Of a DNA stretch of 64,000 bases, positions 49,909 to 59,062 are shown piece by piece (within the stretch, counting starts at the first letter, position 1; every line of letters starts with the position of its first letter). Made by a program: the position numbers and the translations under genes. The notes below the pieces were generated by a model. It saw only the letters and a program-made list of their open reading frames with translations, was not told where the DNA came from and searched no databases. Location of the stretch: positions 54,455 to 118,454 of the forward strand of contig JBIQKZ010000015.1 of NCBI GenBank assembly GCA_044464765.1. The letters are read 5' to 3'. This DNA comes from JBIQKZ01 sp044464765 (GTDB lineage Bacteria; Pseudomonadota; Gammaproteobacteria; Burkholderiales; Burkholderiaceae_B).

Positions 49909-50979
49909 ATGAGCGGTAGCAATCTGCACTATCGGACTTTCATTATCCTTTTGGTGATCGTCAGCCTGGCGTTCGGACGCCTGCTGCTTCCCTACTACGG
50001 AGCCATCTTCTGGGGCGCCGTCCTGGCCATCAGCTTCTGGCCGCTGCACCGCCGCCTGAACACCTACCTGCCGAACAGGCGCAACCTGACAGCGCTTATT
50101 ACGTTGCTTCTGTGCCTGCTGATCGTCATCGTACCCGTCATGCTGTTGACCGGATCACTGATCACCGAAGGCACCAAGCTTTACCAAAGAATGGAATCCG
50201 GCCAACTTAGCCTGGGCAGCTATCTGGAACAGATCATCAACGCCATGCCGCCGTTCGTCCACCGAGCCCTTGACCAGTTCGGCCTGACCGACATTTTCAG
50301 CATCCAGGAAAAGATTTCCGCCGGGGCAATGCAAGGCAGTAAATTCCTGGCAGCCCAAGCCGTTAACATCGGCCAGAACACCTTCGAGTTCATGATTGGC
50401 CTGGCCATTATGCTGTACTTGCTGTTTTTCCTGTTGCGCGACGGCTCTCAACTGATTCATCGCATCAACATGCTCGTGCCGCTGGATAACGACCATAAAG
50501 TCATGTTAAGCCGCAAGTTCATCACGGTGGTGCGCGCTACCCTGAAAGGCAATATCGTGGTTGCCGCCACGCAAGGCCTGCTGGGCGGCATCATTTTCTG
50601 GATTCTAGGTATCGAAGGCGCCTTGCTCTGGGGGGTCATCATGGCGTTCCTGTCGTTGCTGCCGGCCATTGGCGCAGCGCTTATCTGGTTCCCGGTGGCC
50701 GTCTACTTCCTGGTTACAGGTGCCGTATGGGAAGGTGCAACATTAATGCTATATGGTGTGCTTGTTATTGGTCTGGTTGATAATATCTTGCGCCCTCTGC
50801 TAGTGGGCAAAGACACCAAAATGCCCGATTACGTTGTTCTGATTTCCACTCTTGGCGGTCTGGCTGTTTTCGGGCTGAACGGGTTCGTCATCGGTCCATT
50901 GATCGCCGCGCTGTTCATTGCCACCTGGGATCTATTCCCATCGGCTGTACGATCGCTGCGCGACTCCGGCGGAAACTGA
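49909..50979 (+). CDS. AI-2E family (TqsA/PerM-like) membrane transporter
   Basis: The start at ATG 49909, with CGGAG upstream, gives 356 aa. It has about seven to eight membrane segments with a soluble central insert (~80-180). Near the C terminus come the family blocks GALLWGVIMAFLSLLPAIGAALIW and LVIGLVDNILRPLLVGKDTKMPDYVVLISTLGG. Family members export quorum-sensing AI-2 or act as Na+/H+ antiporters; which applies here cannot be told. It is divergent from the glycosyltransferase. Confidence 0.9.
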   Translation: MSGSNLHYRTFIILLVIVSLAFGRLLLPYYGAIFWGAVLAISFWPLHRRLNTYLPNRRNLTALITLLLCLLIVIVPVMLLTGSLITEGTKLYQRMESGQLSLGSYLEQIINAMPPFVHRALDQFGLTDIFSIQEKISAGAMQGSKFLAAQAVNIGQNTFEFMIGLAIMLYLLFFLLRDGSQLIHRINMLVPLDNDHKVMLSRKFITVVRATLKGNIVVAATQGLLGGIIFWILGIEGALLWGVIMAFLSLLPAIGAALIWFPVAVYFLVTGAVWEGATLMLYGVLVIGLVDNILRPLLVGKDTKMPDYVVLISTLGGLAVFGLNGFVIGPLIAALFIATWDLFPSAVRSLRDSGGN

Positions 50980-51044
50980 TGGAACGCCGGGCGGGACAGC
51001 ACGTTCGCCGGGTTGTCGTTATTGGATTTTTGTTGAAGCTATAA

Positions 51045-51791
51045 ATGTCTATTTCACGGGATATTGAACGCACGGCATCTGCGTCGCCCTATGCGCTGCA
51101 TAAACCGCTGGAAATCATTGGCGTATTACGCGAGATCCAGGAAAAGGGCGTCTTATTGCAGTTACGCAGCCAACCCGGCTTTGCGTCTATAGTAACCACC
51201 GTGCTGCATATCGACGCCGACCGCAACACGGTGGTGTTCGATGGCGTTGCTTCGAATCTCACCCAACGTCTGCTCGCCGCGCCCTCTGCTATTTTTGAAA
51301 CGGCGCTCGACAAAGTGCACGTGCACTTCACTACCGGCCCGTTAACCGAGTGCCTGCACGAAGCAGAACCCGCACTTTGCACCGAAATCCCGGCTGAGCT
51401 TATCCGTCAGCAACGGCGTGATTTCTTCCGCGTCGAAACGCCCAAGATCAAACCGGTCATGTGCAAGGTGACTTTGAAGAGCAGCATTGTCCATCTGCCT
51501 TTGAGCGACATTAGTGGTGGCGGCCTATGCCTTTACGACGACACGCGCCAGCTTGACCATACCATCGGCACAATCTACGACAAATGCGCCATCGAACTGC
51601 CTGAAATCGGCCTTGTCGACGTCATGCTAAGAATCGTACAAACTCGGGAACTTACCCTACCCAACGGCAAACCAAGCTATCGTGTCGGATGCTCGTATCT
51701 GGCTCCCAGCGGCGCCACGCTAAACACCATTCAGCGCTACATTGGCAAACTCGAACGTGAAGCCATTGCGCGTCAACGGGGGTTTGGCTGA
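51045..51791 (+). CDS. ycgR: c-di-GMP-binding flagellar brake protein YcgR
   Basis: The 248-aa product has an N-terminal YcgR domain (~15-115; LEIIGVLREIQEKGVLLQLRSQP) and a C-terminal PilZ domain. The latter has the c-di-GMP motifs QQRRDFFRVETP (RxxxR type) and LSDISGGGLCLYDD (DxSxxG). When c-di-GMP binds, YcgR slows or biases the flagellar motor, so it ties to the motility block at the other end of the window. A tandem TGACCTTCCATTCCC pair (51789-51822) begins at its stop codon. The ribosome site is weak. Confidence 0.92.
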   Translation: MSISRDIERTASASPYALHKPLEIIGVLREIQEKGVLLQLRSQPGFASIVTTVLHIDADRNTVVFDGVASNLTQRLLAAPSAIFETALDKVHVHFTTGPLTECLHEAEPALCTEIPAELIRQQRRDFFRVETPKIKPVMCKVTLKSSIVHLPLSDISGGGLCLYDDTRQLDHTIGTIYDKCAIELPEIGLVDVMLRIVQTRELTLPNGKPSYRVGCSYLAPSGATLNTIQRYIGKLEREAIARQRGFG

Positions 51792-51992
51792 CCTTCCATT
51801 CCCCGGTTGACCTTCCATTCCCGACGAACCCTGCCAACCCTGCGCCGACCACCCTATGGGTAGCCAACAGGTATAACCGGCTCCCGGGACGGCAGCCCCA
51901 AGAATATGTATAATTATTGGCTTAGCCAAACCCAGTCTACGTAACAGTACCTCTTGGTATTGTTCACGACGTAGCCTGGGCTTGGCTGGATT

Positions 51993-52068
51993 GCCGCTTT
52001 AGCTCAGTTGGTAGAGCAGTTCATTCGTAATGAAAAGGTCGCCAGTTCGATTCCGGCAAGCGGCACCA
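51993..52068 (+). tRNA. tRNA-Thr (anticodon CGT)
   Basis: A full cloverleaf: acceptor GCCGCTT with AAGCGGC, D-arm TAGCTCAGTTGGTAGAGC, anticodon loop ATTCGTAAT (CGT, reading ACG), T-arm CAGTTCGATTCCGG, discriminator A and encoded CCA. Length is 76 nt. I see no second copy of its 3' end nearby, so it is not flanked by an island here. Confidence 0.97.
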
Positions 52069-52082
52069 CATCTTTTTTGATG

Positions 52083-52119
52083 AATCCCCGTATAGTCATA
52101 TGATTTTACGGGGATTTTT
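52083..52119 (+). terminator. Rho-independent terminator after tRNA-Thr
   Basis: AATCCCCGTA (52083-52092) pairs with TACGGGGATT (52107-52116) around a 14-nt loop and is followed by TTT. It lies 15 bp after the tRNA. Confidence 0.88.
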
Positions 52120-52120
52120 C

Positions 52121-52634
52121 ATTTTTACACGTATTTTTGACGGAAAAAATCACCCAGCATTCCCGTTCTCCCCTGCTGGCAACACGGGTCTTGCCCCGTG
52201 CTTGTCGACCTGGGGGAGCGCAATGGCCGTCGAAAGCTACTGAGCGTACCGAAACCGCATCCGTGCCCACCCCATGGGTTCCAAGGCGTGTTGAAAATGC
52301 GACAACCATTGCTTTCGATGGCGCGCCAGACATTTATGTTTACATTTACACGCGCTACAGTTAGTATTTGTTTATTCCAGCTTAAGTAATCCCCCAAGCT
52401 GAAAAGGTGCTGCTGTCGCCTGCAATAGGCGCCTTTGAGTCCGCCGGAGCGTCGTACTCAATGTTTGAAATGTCGGCGTTAACCGTTAACGTTTATCAAG
52501 ACATTCAACCTTCAGCATTGTTTGATCACCTCCCAAATCGAAGTCCTCTCTGGTATACATGTTCGCCGTCGGCGGGCCTGGATATCACGGACCTCTATTC
52601 GTTTCCAGCGAAGCGTTTTTTGGAGATCTCTCAA
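52121..52634. promoter_or_regulatory. Long leader region before the Csu pilus operon
   Basis: No gene is supported in these 514 bp. Two features stand out. A hairpin CACGGG-TCTTGC-CCCGTG near 52182-52200 could end or pause transcription. A 15-bp near-palindrome CGTTAACCGTTAACG at 52477-52491, holding two GTTAAC sites, may be an operator about 145 bp before the first pilus gene. Such long upstream regions fit regulated pilus operons, but the assignment is inference. Confidence 0.45.
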
Positions 52635-53156
52635 ATGCAAACCAAACAGCATGTCCTGTATTATGCCGCCGCCCTTGTCGGCCTGGCCTTGTCCATCCCC
52701 GCCTCGGCACAGACCGCCACTGGCTCAATGGACGTCAAAATCGTCATTACTGCGAACTGCGCAGTAACCGGAAGCACCTCAACATTGGACTTCGGCAGCA
52801 ACGCGTCAACCGCCACCGATGCCTCTGCCAACAATGGCGGGTTTTCCGTCACTTGCTCGAACCTGACGCCTTACACCATAGGCTTGAAGTCGAACTCGGC
52901 GGGCGCCGGCGATGACGGCGCGGGCGTAATGGCCAGCACTGCCCCGGGCGTCTCCCAAACCATCGACTATCAGCTATACCAAGACGTCGCGGGCTCAACC
53001 CCTTGGGGGAATTCCGTCAGCGCGCCGATCAATGTTAAATCGGCAACCGGTACGGGCGCCAGCCAGGCCTATACCGTTTACGGCAAAACCACCAGCACCC
53101 TGAACGTGCCGGCAGCCACCTATACCGACGTCGTGGCTATCAACGTTTATTATTGA
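52635..53156 (+). CDS. Csu-type major pilin (spore coat U domain)
   Basis: From ATG 52635 (GGAG ribosome site, 8 bp upstream) the 173-aa product has a signal peptide (to ASAQ, ~residue 25) and a spore coat U (SCPU) pilin domain. The core is MDVKIVITANCAVTGSTSTLDFGS, with DYQLYQDVAGSTPWG and the C-terminal AATYTDVVAINVYY, the donor-strand-exchange layout of CsuA/B. The pilus is of the archaic sigma-clade chaperone-usher type used for surface attachment. It is the first gene of a four- or five-gene operon. Confidence 0.9.
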   Translation: MQTKQHVLYYAAALVGLALSIPASAQTATGSMDVKIVITANCAVTGSTSTLDFGSNASTATDASANNGGFSVTCSNLTPYTIGLKSNSAGAGDDGAGVMASTAPGVSQTIDYQLYQDVAGSTPWGNSVSAPINVKSATGTGASQAYTVYGKTTSTLNVPAATYTDVVAINVYY

Positions 53157-53178
53157 CCACTCTACGGGGACTCTATCC

Positions 53179-53925
53179 ATGCGGATCGCCCGCTTTGCCG
53201 GCTGGGTAGCCGGCGCCCTGCTGTCGACGTTAACCGTCTATCAGGGCGCGGCCCTGGCTGCGGGTTTGCAGATATCGCCGATTAGTATTTCCATAGCAAC
53301 GGATCAGAAAGCAAGCGAAGTTTGGCTGCGTAACAGCGGTACGGAAGTGGTGCACGCCCAGGTTCGCGTGTATCGCTGGTCGCAGGAGGACGGCGAAGAC
53401 GTTCTTTCACCGGAACAAGCGCTAATCGCCAGCCCTCCAATGGTTCAGATCGAGCCTGGCCAACAGCAACTGGTGCGGCTGGTTCGCGTCGGCCCGGCGG
53501 GCGCCCCGTCTGTCAACGAGCAATCCTATCGGCTGCTCATCGACGAACTCCCCATTAAACGAAGCACCGCCAAGGCTGGCCTGGATTTCGTCTTTCGCTA
53601 CTCGGTACCCGTCTTCATCTCAGGCACGTCGCCGCCGAAATCCGTGTTGGACTGGTCAGTGCGGCAAGTGGGCAACGAGGTTTGGCTACGCGTCAAGAAC
53701 TCGGGCTCCAGCCATGCGCAATTGGCGAATATCGAGTTTACCCCGCAAGACGGAAGAACCGTAATGGCAATGGACGGGCTGGCGGGTTATGTGCTTGCAG
53801 GGCATTTTAGAGACCTTCTCTTGCCGTTGCCGGCGAGCCTGTTCGCTCACTCCGGCGTTTTCTCCAGTCTTATCAATGCGGTCAGTGTTGAAACGCGCGT
53901 TTCGCCGATTATCAAAACTCCTTAG
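53179..53925 (+). CDS. Periplasmic pilus chaperone (CsuC-like)
   Basis: The 248-aa product has a signal peptide (cleavage near residue 28) and a PapD-type two-domain Ig fold. ISPISISIATDQKASEVWLRNSGTE gives the first strands, then VQIEPGQQQLVRLVRVG and YRLLIDELP, with RYSVPVFISGT before the second domain. It holds pilins ready for the usher. It starts 22 bp after the pilin stop, and its last 50 bp overlap the usher gene start. Confidence 0.9.
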   Translation: MRIARFAGWVAGALLSTLTVYQGAALAAGLQISPISISIATDQKASEVWLRNSGTEVVHAQVRVYRWSQEDGEDVLSPEQALIASPPMVQIEPGQQQLVRLVRVGPAGAPSVNEQSYRLLIDELPIKRSTAKAGLDFVFRYSVPVFISGTSPPKSVLDWSVRQVGNEVWLRVKNSGSSHAQLANIEFTPQDGRTVMAMDGLAGYVLAGHFRDLLLPLPASLFAHSGVFSSLINAVSVETRVSPIIKTP

Positions 53926-56278
53926 TCACTGCTTATTCGCGGGACTGATCACAGGAGGTACTGCAGTGACTTCCGCCCAGCCGGCAAATACTGTCTCCGC
54001 GCCAAAACAAACCTACACCGCCCCAACGGCAATCGAAGACGGCGACATGGTCTTTCTATCGGTAAAGGTCAATGGCAACCCCGACGACAACCTAGTCGCG
54101 TTTATCGAGCGCAGCGGCCGACTCTACCTGTCGCACGAAAGCGCATTACAGCTGAATTTCGATACCGAATTCCTGCAATCACTGCCCCCGAATATGCCGC
54201 TAAGCGACTACCCCGGTGTGGTTTATACCTATGATCGCCAGCGGCAGGCCATTGACATCCTGGCGTCATTTTCAATTTTGACGCTAGAAACAACGATCGT
54301 CGGCGGTCCGGGCAATGCCCGCACGATCGCTTCGGCTTCGCCGGGGTTATTGTTGAACTATGATCTGTACTCCTCTTACACTAATAAAGACAACATTGAT
54401 CTAAGCGGCTTTGCCGAACTGCGAGGCTTCAACGATGTCGGCCTCATCAGCAGCACCCATTTGCTTCAAGGCGTCCGCAGCGGCAATCCCCACCGCTGGG
54501 AACATACAACGGTACGCATGAATACCGTCCTGGAGCACTCCTTGCAGGATTCCCAAATTACCTTCCGTTTGGGCGACACAATCACCAACAGCGTATCGTG
54601 GAGTCGAAGAACACGTATCGGCGGCTTTCAAGTCTCGCGCAACTTTGACCTCCAGCCCTACCAGACGACGGTGCCTCTTCCCGCCTATTTCGGTACGGCC
54701 GCCTTACCCTCTGCCGTGGAACTCTATGTCAATGGCATCCAGCAATACACCGGCCGCGTGCCCTCCGGTCCTTTTGAGCTCAATGCCATGCCCATGGTCA
54801 ACGGCGCCGGCCGCGCCCAAGTCGTGCTTACCGATGCGCTGGGCCGAAGCACGTCCGTCGACTTCCCTTTCTACACGTCCAGCAGATTGCTGCGCAAGGG
54901 CCTGACGGATTGGTCGTTCGAGGCAGGCTACGTTCGCGCCAACTATGGCTACCGATCCTTCGACTATGGCGATCCTATGGCGTCAGCGGTCATCCGCCAT
55001 GGTCTGACCAACGACCTGACGCTTGAAAGCCACATGGAGGGCAGCAAAGAAGTCATGCTGGCCGGCCTGGGCGCCATACTGAATGTCGGCGGGATAGGCA
55101 CGTTTTCGGGTTCATGGGCGCAAAGCCTTGCCGACGGGAAGCGGGGGACACAATACACCGCCGGCTACGAACTGCGACGCGGCTTGTTCAATATTGGCGT
55201 CAACCTGCAACGCAGCGACGGCGCCTATCGGGATGTCGCCAGTGCGTACGGTGGCGCGCCCGTCCTGCGCAGCGATAGCGCCTACGTGGGCGTCGATACA
55301 GGAAAATTCGGCACGTTCTCCCTGAACCATGCCTATTTGCAACAAGCAGATCAGCCGCGCTATCGCTTTGCCGGCGCGTCCTGGTCACGCAACCTTGGCA
55401 AATCCATCACTCTAAGCGTCAGTGCCAACCAGAACCTCGATGATCGTGCTGATCGTAGTTTCTATCTGAATCTCATTTTCAGCCTGGGCGACGGCTTGTC
55501 CTCGTACAGCTCGGCAACGCAATCGAAAGGAGCACGATCGTACTCGGCGGGAATTCACCATTCGGCGCGCACCGATGACGAATGGAGCTGGAGTGTGCAG
55601 GGGCAGTACTCCCAAGCCCATACCGTCAATGCCAGCGCTCAGGCAAGCAAGCGCCTGCGGCACATGGACGTTAATCTGGGTGTCAATACCGCAAAAGCCG
55701 ACCAGAACGCCTATGCCGGCGCGTCAGGCGCGATTGTTCTGATGGATGGAAATATATTTGCATCACGCAGAATCAACGATGGTTTTGCCGTCGTATCGAC
55801 CAGCGGCGTGCCCTCGGTTCCGGTCAAAAGCGAGAACAAATTGGTGGGTGAAACCAGCCGCCACGGACAATTGCTGGTGCCCTCGCTACAGGCCTATCAA
55901 CACAATAAAATCTCAATCGATCCGATTGGCTTACCTGTCGACATGCGTATCAAGCGGGTCACCATGGATGCGGTTCCTCGCCACGGTTCAGGCGTAAACG
56001 TCAAATTCGCCATAGATCGGGTGCGAGCAGCGTCCATTATCTTGCACGCTACCAACGGAGATGTCGTGCCGATGGGGGCACGGGCCTACTTGAATGGCGG
56101 CGCGCAGCCTGCGGGCTGGGTCGGCTACGACGGGCGCCTGTATCTCGAGGACTTGGAGCCCGAGAACCAGCTGGTTATACAAAACGATGACAATGCGATC
56201 TGCTCCGTACGGTTTCCCTATACCGCCGAGCTCGGCACCCTGCCAGAAATCGGCCCCTTTGTGTGTGCGCCACAATGA
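53876..56278 (+). CDS. Outer-membrane pilus usher (CsuD-like)
   Basis: The usher is an outer-membrane pore that assembles pilins from chaperone complexes. The start at ATG 53876 (MRSVLKRAFRR) overlaps the chaperone gene by 50 bp in a different frame; the ribosome site is poor and translation may be coupled. It has 800 aa with a signal peptide to ~38, an N-terminal FimD-like domain (~70-140), a beta barrel with PSAVELYVNGIQQYTGRVPSGPFEL at the plug region, and a C-terminal domain ending VCAPQ. The length is typical. Confidence 0.93.
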   Translation: MRSVLKRAFRRLSKLLSHCLFAGLITGGTAVTSAQPANTVSAPKQTYTAPTAIEDGDMVFLSVKVNGNPDDNLVAFIERSGRLYLSHESALQLNFDTEFLQSLPPNMPLSDYPGVVYTYDRQRQAIDILASFSILTLETTIVGGPGNARTIASASPGLLLNYDLYSSYTNKDNIDLSGFAELRGFNDVGLISSTHLLQGVRSGNPHRWEHTTVRMNTVLEHSLQDSQITFRLGDTITNSVSWSRRTRIGGFQVSRNFDLQPYQTTVPLPAYFGTAALPSAVELYVNGIQQYTGRVPSGPFELNAMPMVNGAGRAQVVLTDALGRSTSVDFPFYTSSRLLRKGLTDWSFEAGYVRANYGYRSFDYGDPMASAVIRHGLTNDLTLESHMEGSKEVMLAGLGAILNVGGIGTFSGSWAQSLADGKRGTQYTAGYELRRGLFNIGVNLQRSDGAYRDVASAYGGAPVLRSDSAYVGVDTGKFGTFSLNHAYLQQADQPRYRFAGASWSRNLGKSITLSVSANQNLDDRADRSFYLNLIFSLGDGLSSYSSATQSKGARSYSAGIHHSARTDDEWSWSVQGQYSQAHTVNASAQASKRLRHMDVNLGVNTAKADQNAYAGASGAIVLMDGNIFASRRINDGFAVVSTSGVPSVPVKSENKLVGETSRHGQLLVPSLQAYQHNKISIDPIGLPVDMRIKRVTMDAVPRHGSGVNVKFAIDRVRAASIILHATNGDVVPMGARAYLNGGAQPAGWVGYDGRLYLEDLEPENQLVIQNDDNAICSVRFPYTAELGTLPEIGPFVCAPQ

Positions 56279-56340
56279 CGCCGACAATCCTCCATTCCGG
56301 CTCAGACGTGTCCACGCAATTCGTCGACCACAGGCCTGTA

Positions 56341-57324
56341 ATGAAGAAACCCATTATTTGGTGGCGTTCCTGTTTTCTTGCGTTCCTGCTGGCAGGTGTG
56401 TCCGGATCGGCCGCCGCAGCCAGCTGCAACACCTACGCCAGCAACCTGGTCTTCGGCACGGTCAACCTGCTGGCGGGCGGCATCACAGACAGTAGCGGCA
56501 CAGTCAATTACGGCTGCAGCGCGAATCCAGGGACCCGGGTGCTGCTATGTTTCAGCATGGGCCCAGATCCCAGCACCGGCCTCTACAACCCCCGCAACCT
56601 GGCTAGCCAGAACAACAAGATGGCGTTCAATCTGTATACCGATGCCGGCCGGTCCGTCATTTGGGGCAGCACCGACTCTGGCGGCGCCTATCCTCCCCTG
56701 CCGGTCGTCATGGATTTCGGCGCCGGACAATACTATAAATCGGCGACACTGCCGTTATATGGCCGCATAAACTCAGCCGGCCAGATGGGCTTGCCTGCCG
56801 GTTATTACGATACGAACTCGATCGGAGGCTGGCCAATGTCGGTCAGCTACAAGGAACTGGCCGGCTCGGCACCCCCAGACTGCTCCAGCGGTTCCATGAC
56901 AAAGCAAAGCGCTACCTTCTACATCCAGGCAATCGTCAATAGCGATTGCCGGATCAACGCCTCGACCACCATGGACTTTGGCACGGTTTTCATGGAACTG
57001 AACCAGAACGTCGACAGTGTTTCCACGATTACTGTTACGTGCAACGGCGGTCAATCGGGGAACGGCTACCACGTGCGTCTTGGCCAAGGCCTTAACGCCG
57101 GCGGGCAGCAGCGTCGCATGCGAGGAACATCCGGCTACATCAAGTATGAACTCTATCGGGACCCGCAACGGACCAGCCGATGGGGCAACACTAATTACGA
57201 AGGGGTTGCGGGGGTGGGCACGGGGCAGCCTCAGACCCTGACTGTCTATGGTCGGGTTCCTGCGCAGACAGTGCCGGGCGCAGGCCTCTATTCCGACACC
57301 ATCGTCATCACGCTAAGTTATTAG
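56341..57324 (+). CDS. Csu-type tip adhesin with two SCPU domains (CsuE-like)
   Basis: From ATG 56341 the product is 327 aa with a signal peptide (MKKPIIWWRSCFLAFLLAG, cleavage near residue 26). An N-terminal domain (~27-195; SCNTYASNLVFGTVNLLAG) and a C-terminal SCPU pilin domain (~200-327; IVNSDCRINASTTMDFGTVF and LYSDTIVITLSY) give the two-domain CsuE adhesin layout. An upstream ATG (56275) overlaps the usher stop (ATGA) and would give a long signal N-region. It probably caps the pilus and binds surfaces. Confidence 0.85.
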   Translation: MKKPIIWWRSCFLAFLLAGVSGSAAAASCNTYASNLVFGTVNLLAGGITDSSGTVNYGCSANPGTRVLLCFSMGPDPSTGLYNPRNLASQNNKMAFNLYTDAGRSVIWGSTDSGGAYPPLPVVMDFGAGQYYKSATLPLYGRINSAGQMGLPAGYYDTNSIGGWPMSVSYKELAGSAPPDCSSGSMTKQSATFYIQAIVNSDCRINASTTMDFGTVFMELNQNVDSVSTITVTCNGGQSGNGYHVRLGQGLNAGGQQRRMRGTSGYIKYELYRDPQRTSRWGNTNYEGVAGVGTGQPQTLTVYGRVPAQTVPGAGLYSDTIVITLSY

Positions 57325-57391
57325 AACGGTTGGCATAAAAGGTGCCATAATGAACCCATATGGTCTTCCGAATGAATCTGCGAGAAACACA

Positions 57392-57772
57392 ATGCGCATG
57401 CCATGGTCGCCGCATCTTTTATTGGCTGTCCTGCTAGCGGGCATGTCGCTAACCTCCACTGCTGCTGCCCGCGCCTCGTTCGAAGTACGCATCACCATTC
57501 TCTCGCAATGCAGCGCTCAGCAACCGCTATTCGGCCCACACGTCCCACATAGCGCCAGGGTGACCTGCCAACCCGACATGACGCCCTATCAGTCGCATAC
57601 CACGCTAATAGACGCCACCGAAGAACAACAAACACAGATTGGCCGCGAGCTTGTGGGAATGGATGCTCCTTATCACAGCACAGTGTTCAGGCCGTTCAGG
57701 AAGGAAGCCTTCTTCCCGCCGCTTTCAAGTGAATTCACATCGGCAAGCAGGGTGTTTTACCTTATTTTCTGA
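57392..57772 (+). CDS. Small secreted protein after the Csu operon
   Basis: From ATG 57392 the product is 126 aa with a signal peptide (MRMPWSPHLLLAVLLAGMSL..., cleavage near residue 26). An earlier ATG at 57350 adds 14 residues. The mature N terminus SFEVRITILSQCSAQ resembles the first strand and cysteine of SCPU pilins, but the rest does not follow the fold. Two cysteines could form a disulfide. It lies 67 bp after csuE on the same strand and may be a pilus accessory or a degraded minor pilin. I cannot assign a function. Confidence 0.55.
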   Translation: MRMPWSPHLLLAVLLAGMSLTSTAAARASFEVRITILSQCSAQQPLFGPHVPHSARVTCQPDMTPYQSHTTLIDATEEQQTQIGRELVGMDAPYHSTVFRPFRKEAFFPPLSSEFTSASRVFYLIF

Positions 57773-57850
57773 ACCCTGATAGCATGGCAAGAACCTGTCG
57801 ACAACGCGGGTCGCACGGGCTACAACGCTATGGCCGCATAATCACACCCT

Positions 57851-59062
57851 ATGAACTCCCCCACTCACGTCCTTGCTTCCGAGAATCAGCACGGCTACCT
57901 TAGCTTGCCAGTGCTCTTTCTGATGGCGGCGGCCTGCGGCTTATGCGCCGGCGGCAACTACTTCAACCAACCCTTGTTGCATTCGATCGCATCGAACCTG
58001 AATGTCACCCAGGCTACCGCCGCCATGGCGGTAACCATTGCGCAAGTGTCGTATGCTTTGGGCCTGCTGTTTCTCGTACCCCTGGGCGACACCATGGAAC
58101 GCAAGCGGCTGACTGTCTGCCTGATGACGCTCGCCGCCGTGGGCCAGTTCATCAGCGGGTTTGCGGTCAACATAACGATGCTGTTCATGGGCACCACCAT
58201 GGCCGGCCTGTTCTCGGTTGCCGCCCAGGTGCTGGTTCCAATGGCTTCCACCCTATCCGACCCGCGCAAGAGCGGCCGCGCAGTGGGCTTGGTCATGAGC
58301 GGCCTGCTCTCGGGCATTCTCCTGGCCCGCAGCGTCGCGGGCCTGCTGTCGGACCTGGGCGGCTGGAACACCGTATATCGTGTCGCCGGGGTGGCCATGC
58401 TGATCCTGGCGGCGCTACTATGGCGCCAACTGCCTCAGTCTCGAAACCGGGGGAAAATGTCTTACCCCCGGATTCTGGGTTCCATGGTCACCTTGCTGCG
58501 CGAGCAACCTCGCCTACGCAGCCAGATCCTGCTGGGTGTGTTGTCGTTCGCCTCGGTGAGTGTTCTTTTCTCGACCATGGCGCTGCTGCTCGCAGGGCCC
58601 AATTACGGCCTTAGCGACACGAGCATCGGGCTTATCGGCTTGGCCGGCCTTGCGGGCGCCATGATGGCCAGCGCCGCAGGACGCCTGTCCGACCAAGGCA
58701 AAGACCAGATCGTCACTATCGTGTGCGTACTGCTATTGATACTAAGCTGGGGGCTATTATGGCTGGGCGCCAAGAGCTTATGGTGGTTCATTATCGGCAT
58801 ACTGATATGCGACATGGCCTTGCAAGGCATACACATCACAAACCAGACCATCATTTATAAAATCGTGCCCGAAGCGCGATCCCGGATCAACGCCGCATAC
58901 ATGACCTGCTACTTCATTGGTGCGGCGTCGGGATCCGCGCTAGGCGCCCTGGCGTGGGGCTATGCCGGCTGGGCAGGCACCTGCGCCATGGGCATACTGC
59001 TGGCTGCGCTAGCAGGCCTTGCGTTTTTTTACGACAAGGCCGTTGCAGCAGCCGGTGCCTAG
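57851..59062 (+). CDS. MFS transporter (YgaY-like)
   Basis: The 403-aa product is a twelve-helix major facilitator. It starts MNSPTHVLASENQHGYLSL and has AAACGLCAGGNYFNQPLLHSIA, LLFLVPLGDTMERKRL (loop 2-3 motif) and GYAGWAGTCAMGILL near the end, as in the YgaY group of drug or metabolite transporters. The substrate is unknown. Its TAG stop shares CTAG with the convergent binding-protein gene, so the two genes overlap by 4 bp. Confidence 0.88.
   Translation: MNSPTHVLASENQHGYLSLPVLFLMAAACGLCAGGNYFNQPLLHSIASNLNVTQATAAMAVTIAQVSYALGLLFLVPLGDTMERKRLTVCLMTLAAVGQFISGFAVNITMLFMGTTMAGLFSVAAQVLVPMASTLSDPRKSGRAVGLVMSGLLSGILLARSVAGLLSDLGGWNTVYRVAGVAMLILAALLWRQLPQSRNRGKMSYPRILGSMVTLLREQPRLRSQILLGVLSFASVSVLFSTMALLLAGPNYGLSDTSIGLIGLAGLAGAMMASAAGRLSDQGKDQIVTIVCVLLLILSWGLLWLGAKSLWWFIIGILICDMALQGIHITNQTIIYKIVPEARSRINAAYMTCYFIGAASGSALGALAWGYAGWAGTCAMGILLAALAGLAFFYDKAVAAAGA

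Noticed and set aside
51789..51822. Two TGACCTTCCATTCCC copies after ycgR
   Set aside because: A 15-bp duplication spaced 19 bp apart is too short and isolated to mean more than a local duplication; mentioned only in the ycgR entry.
51993..52068. A possible second integration site at tRNA-Thr
   Set aside because: No duplicated tRNA 3' end, integrase or foreign-looking genes were seen around it.
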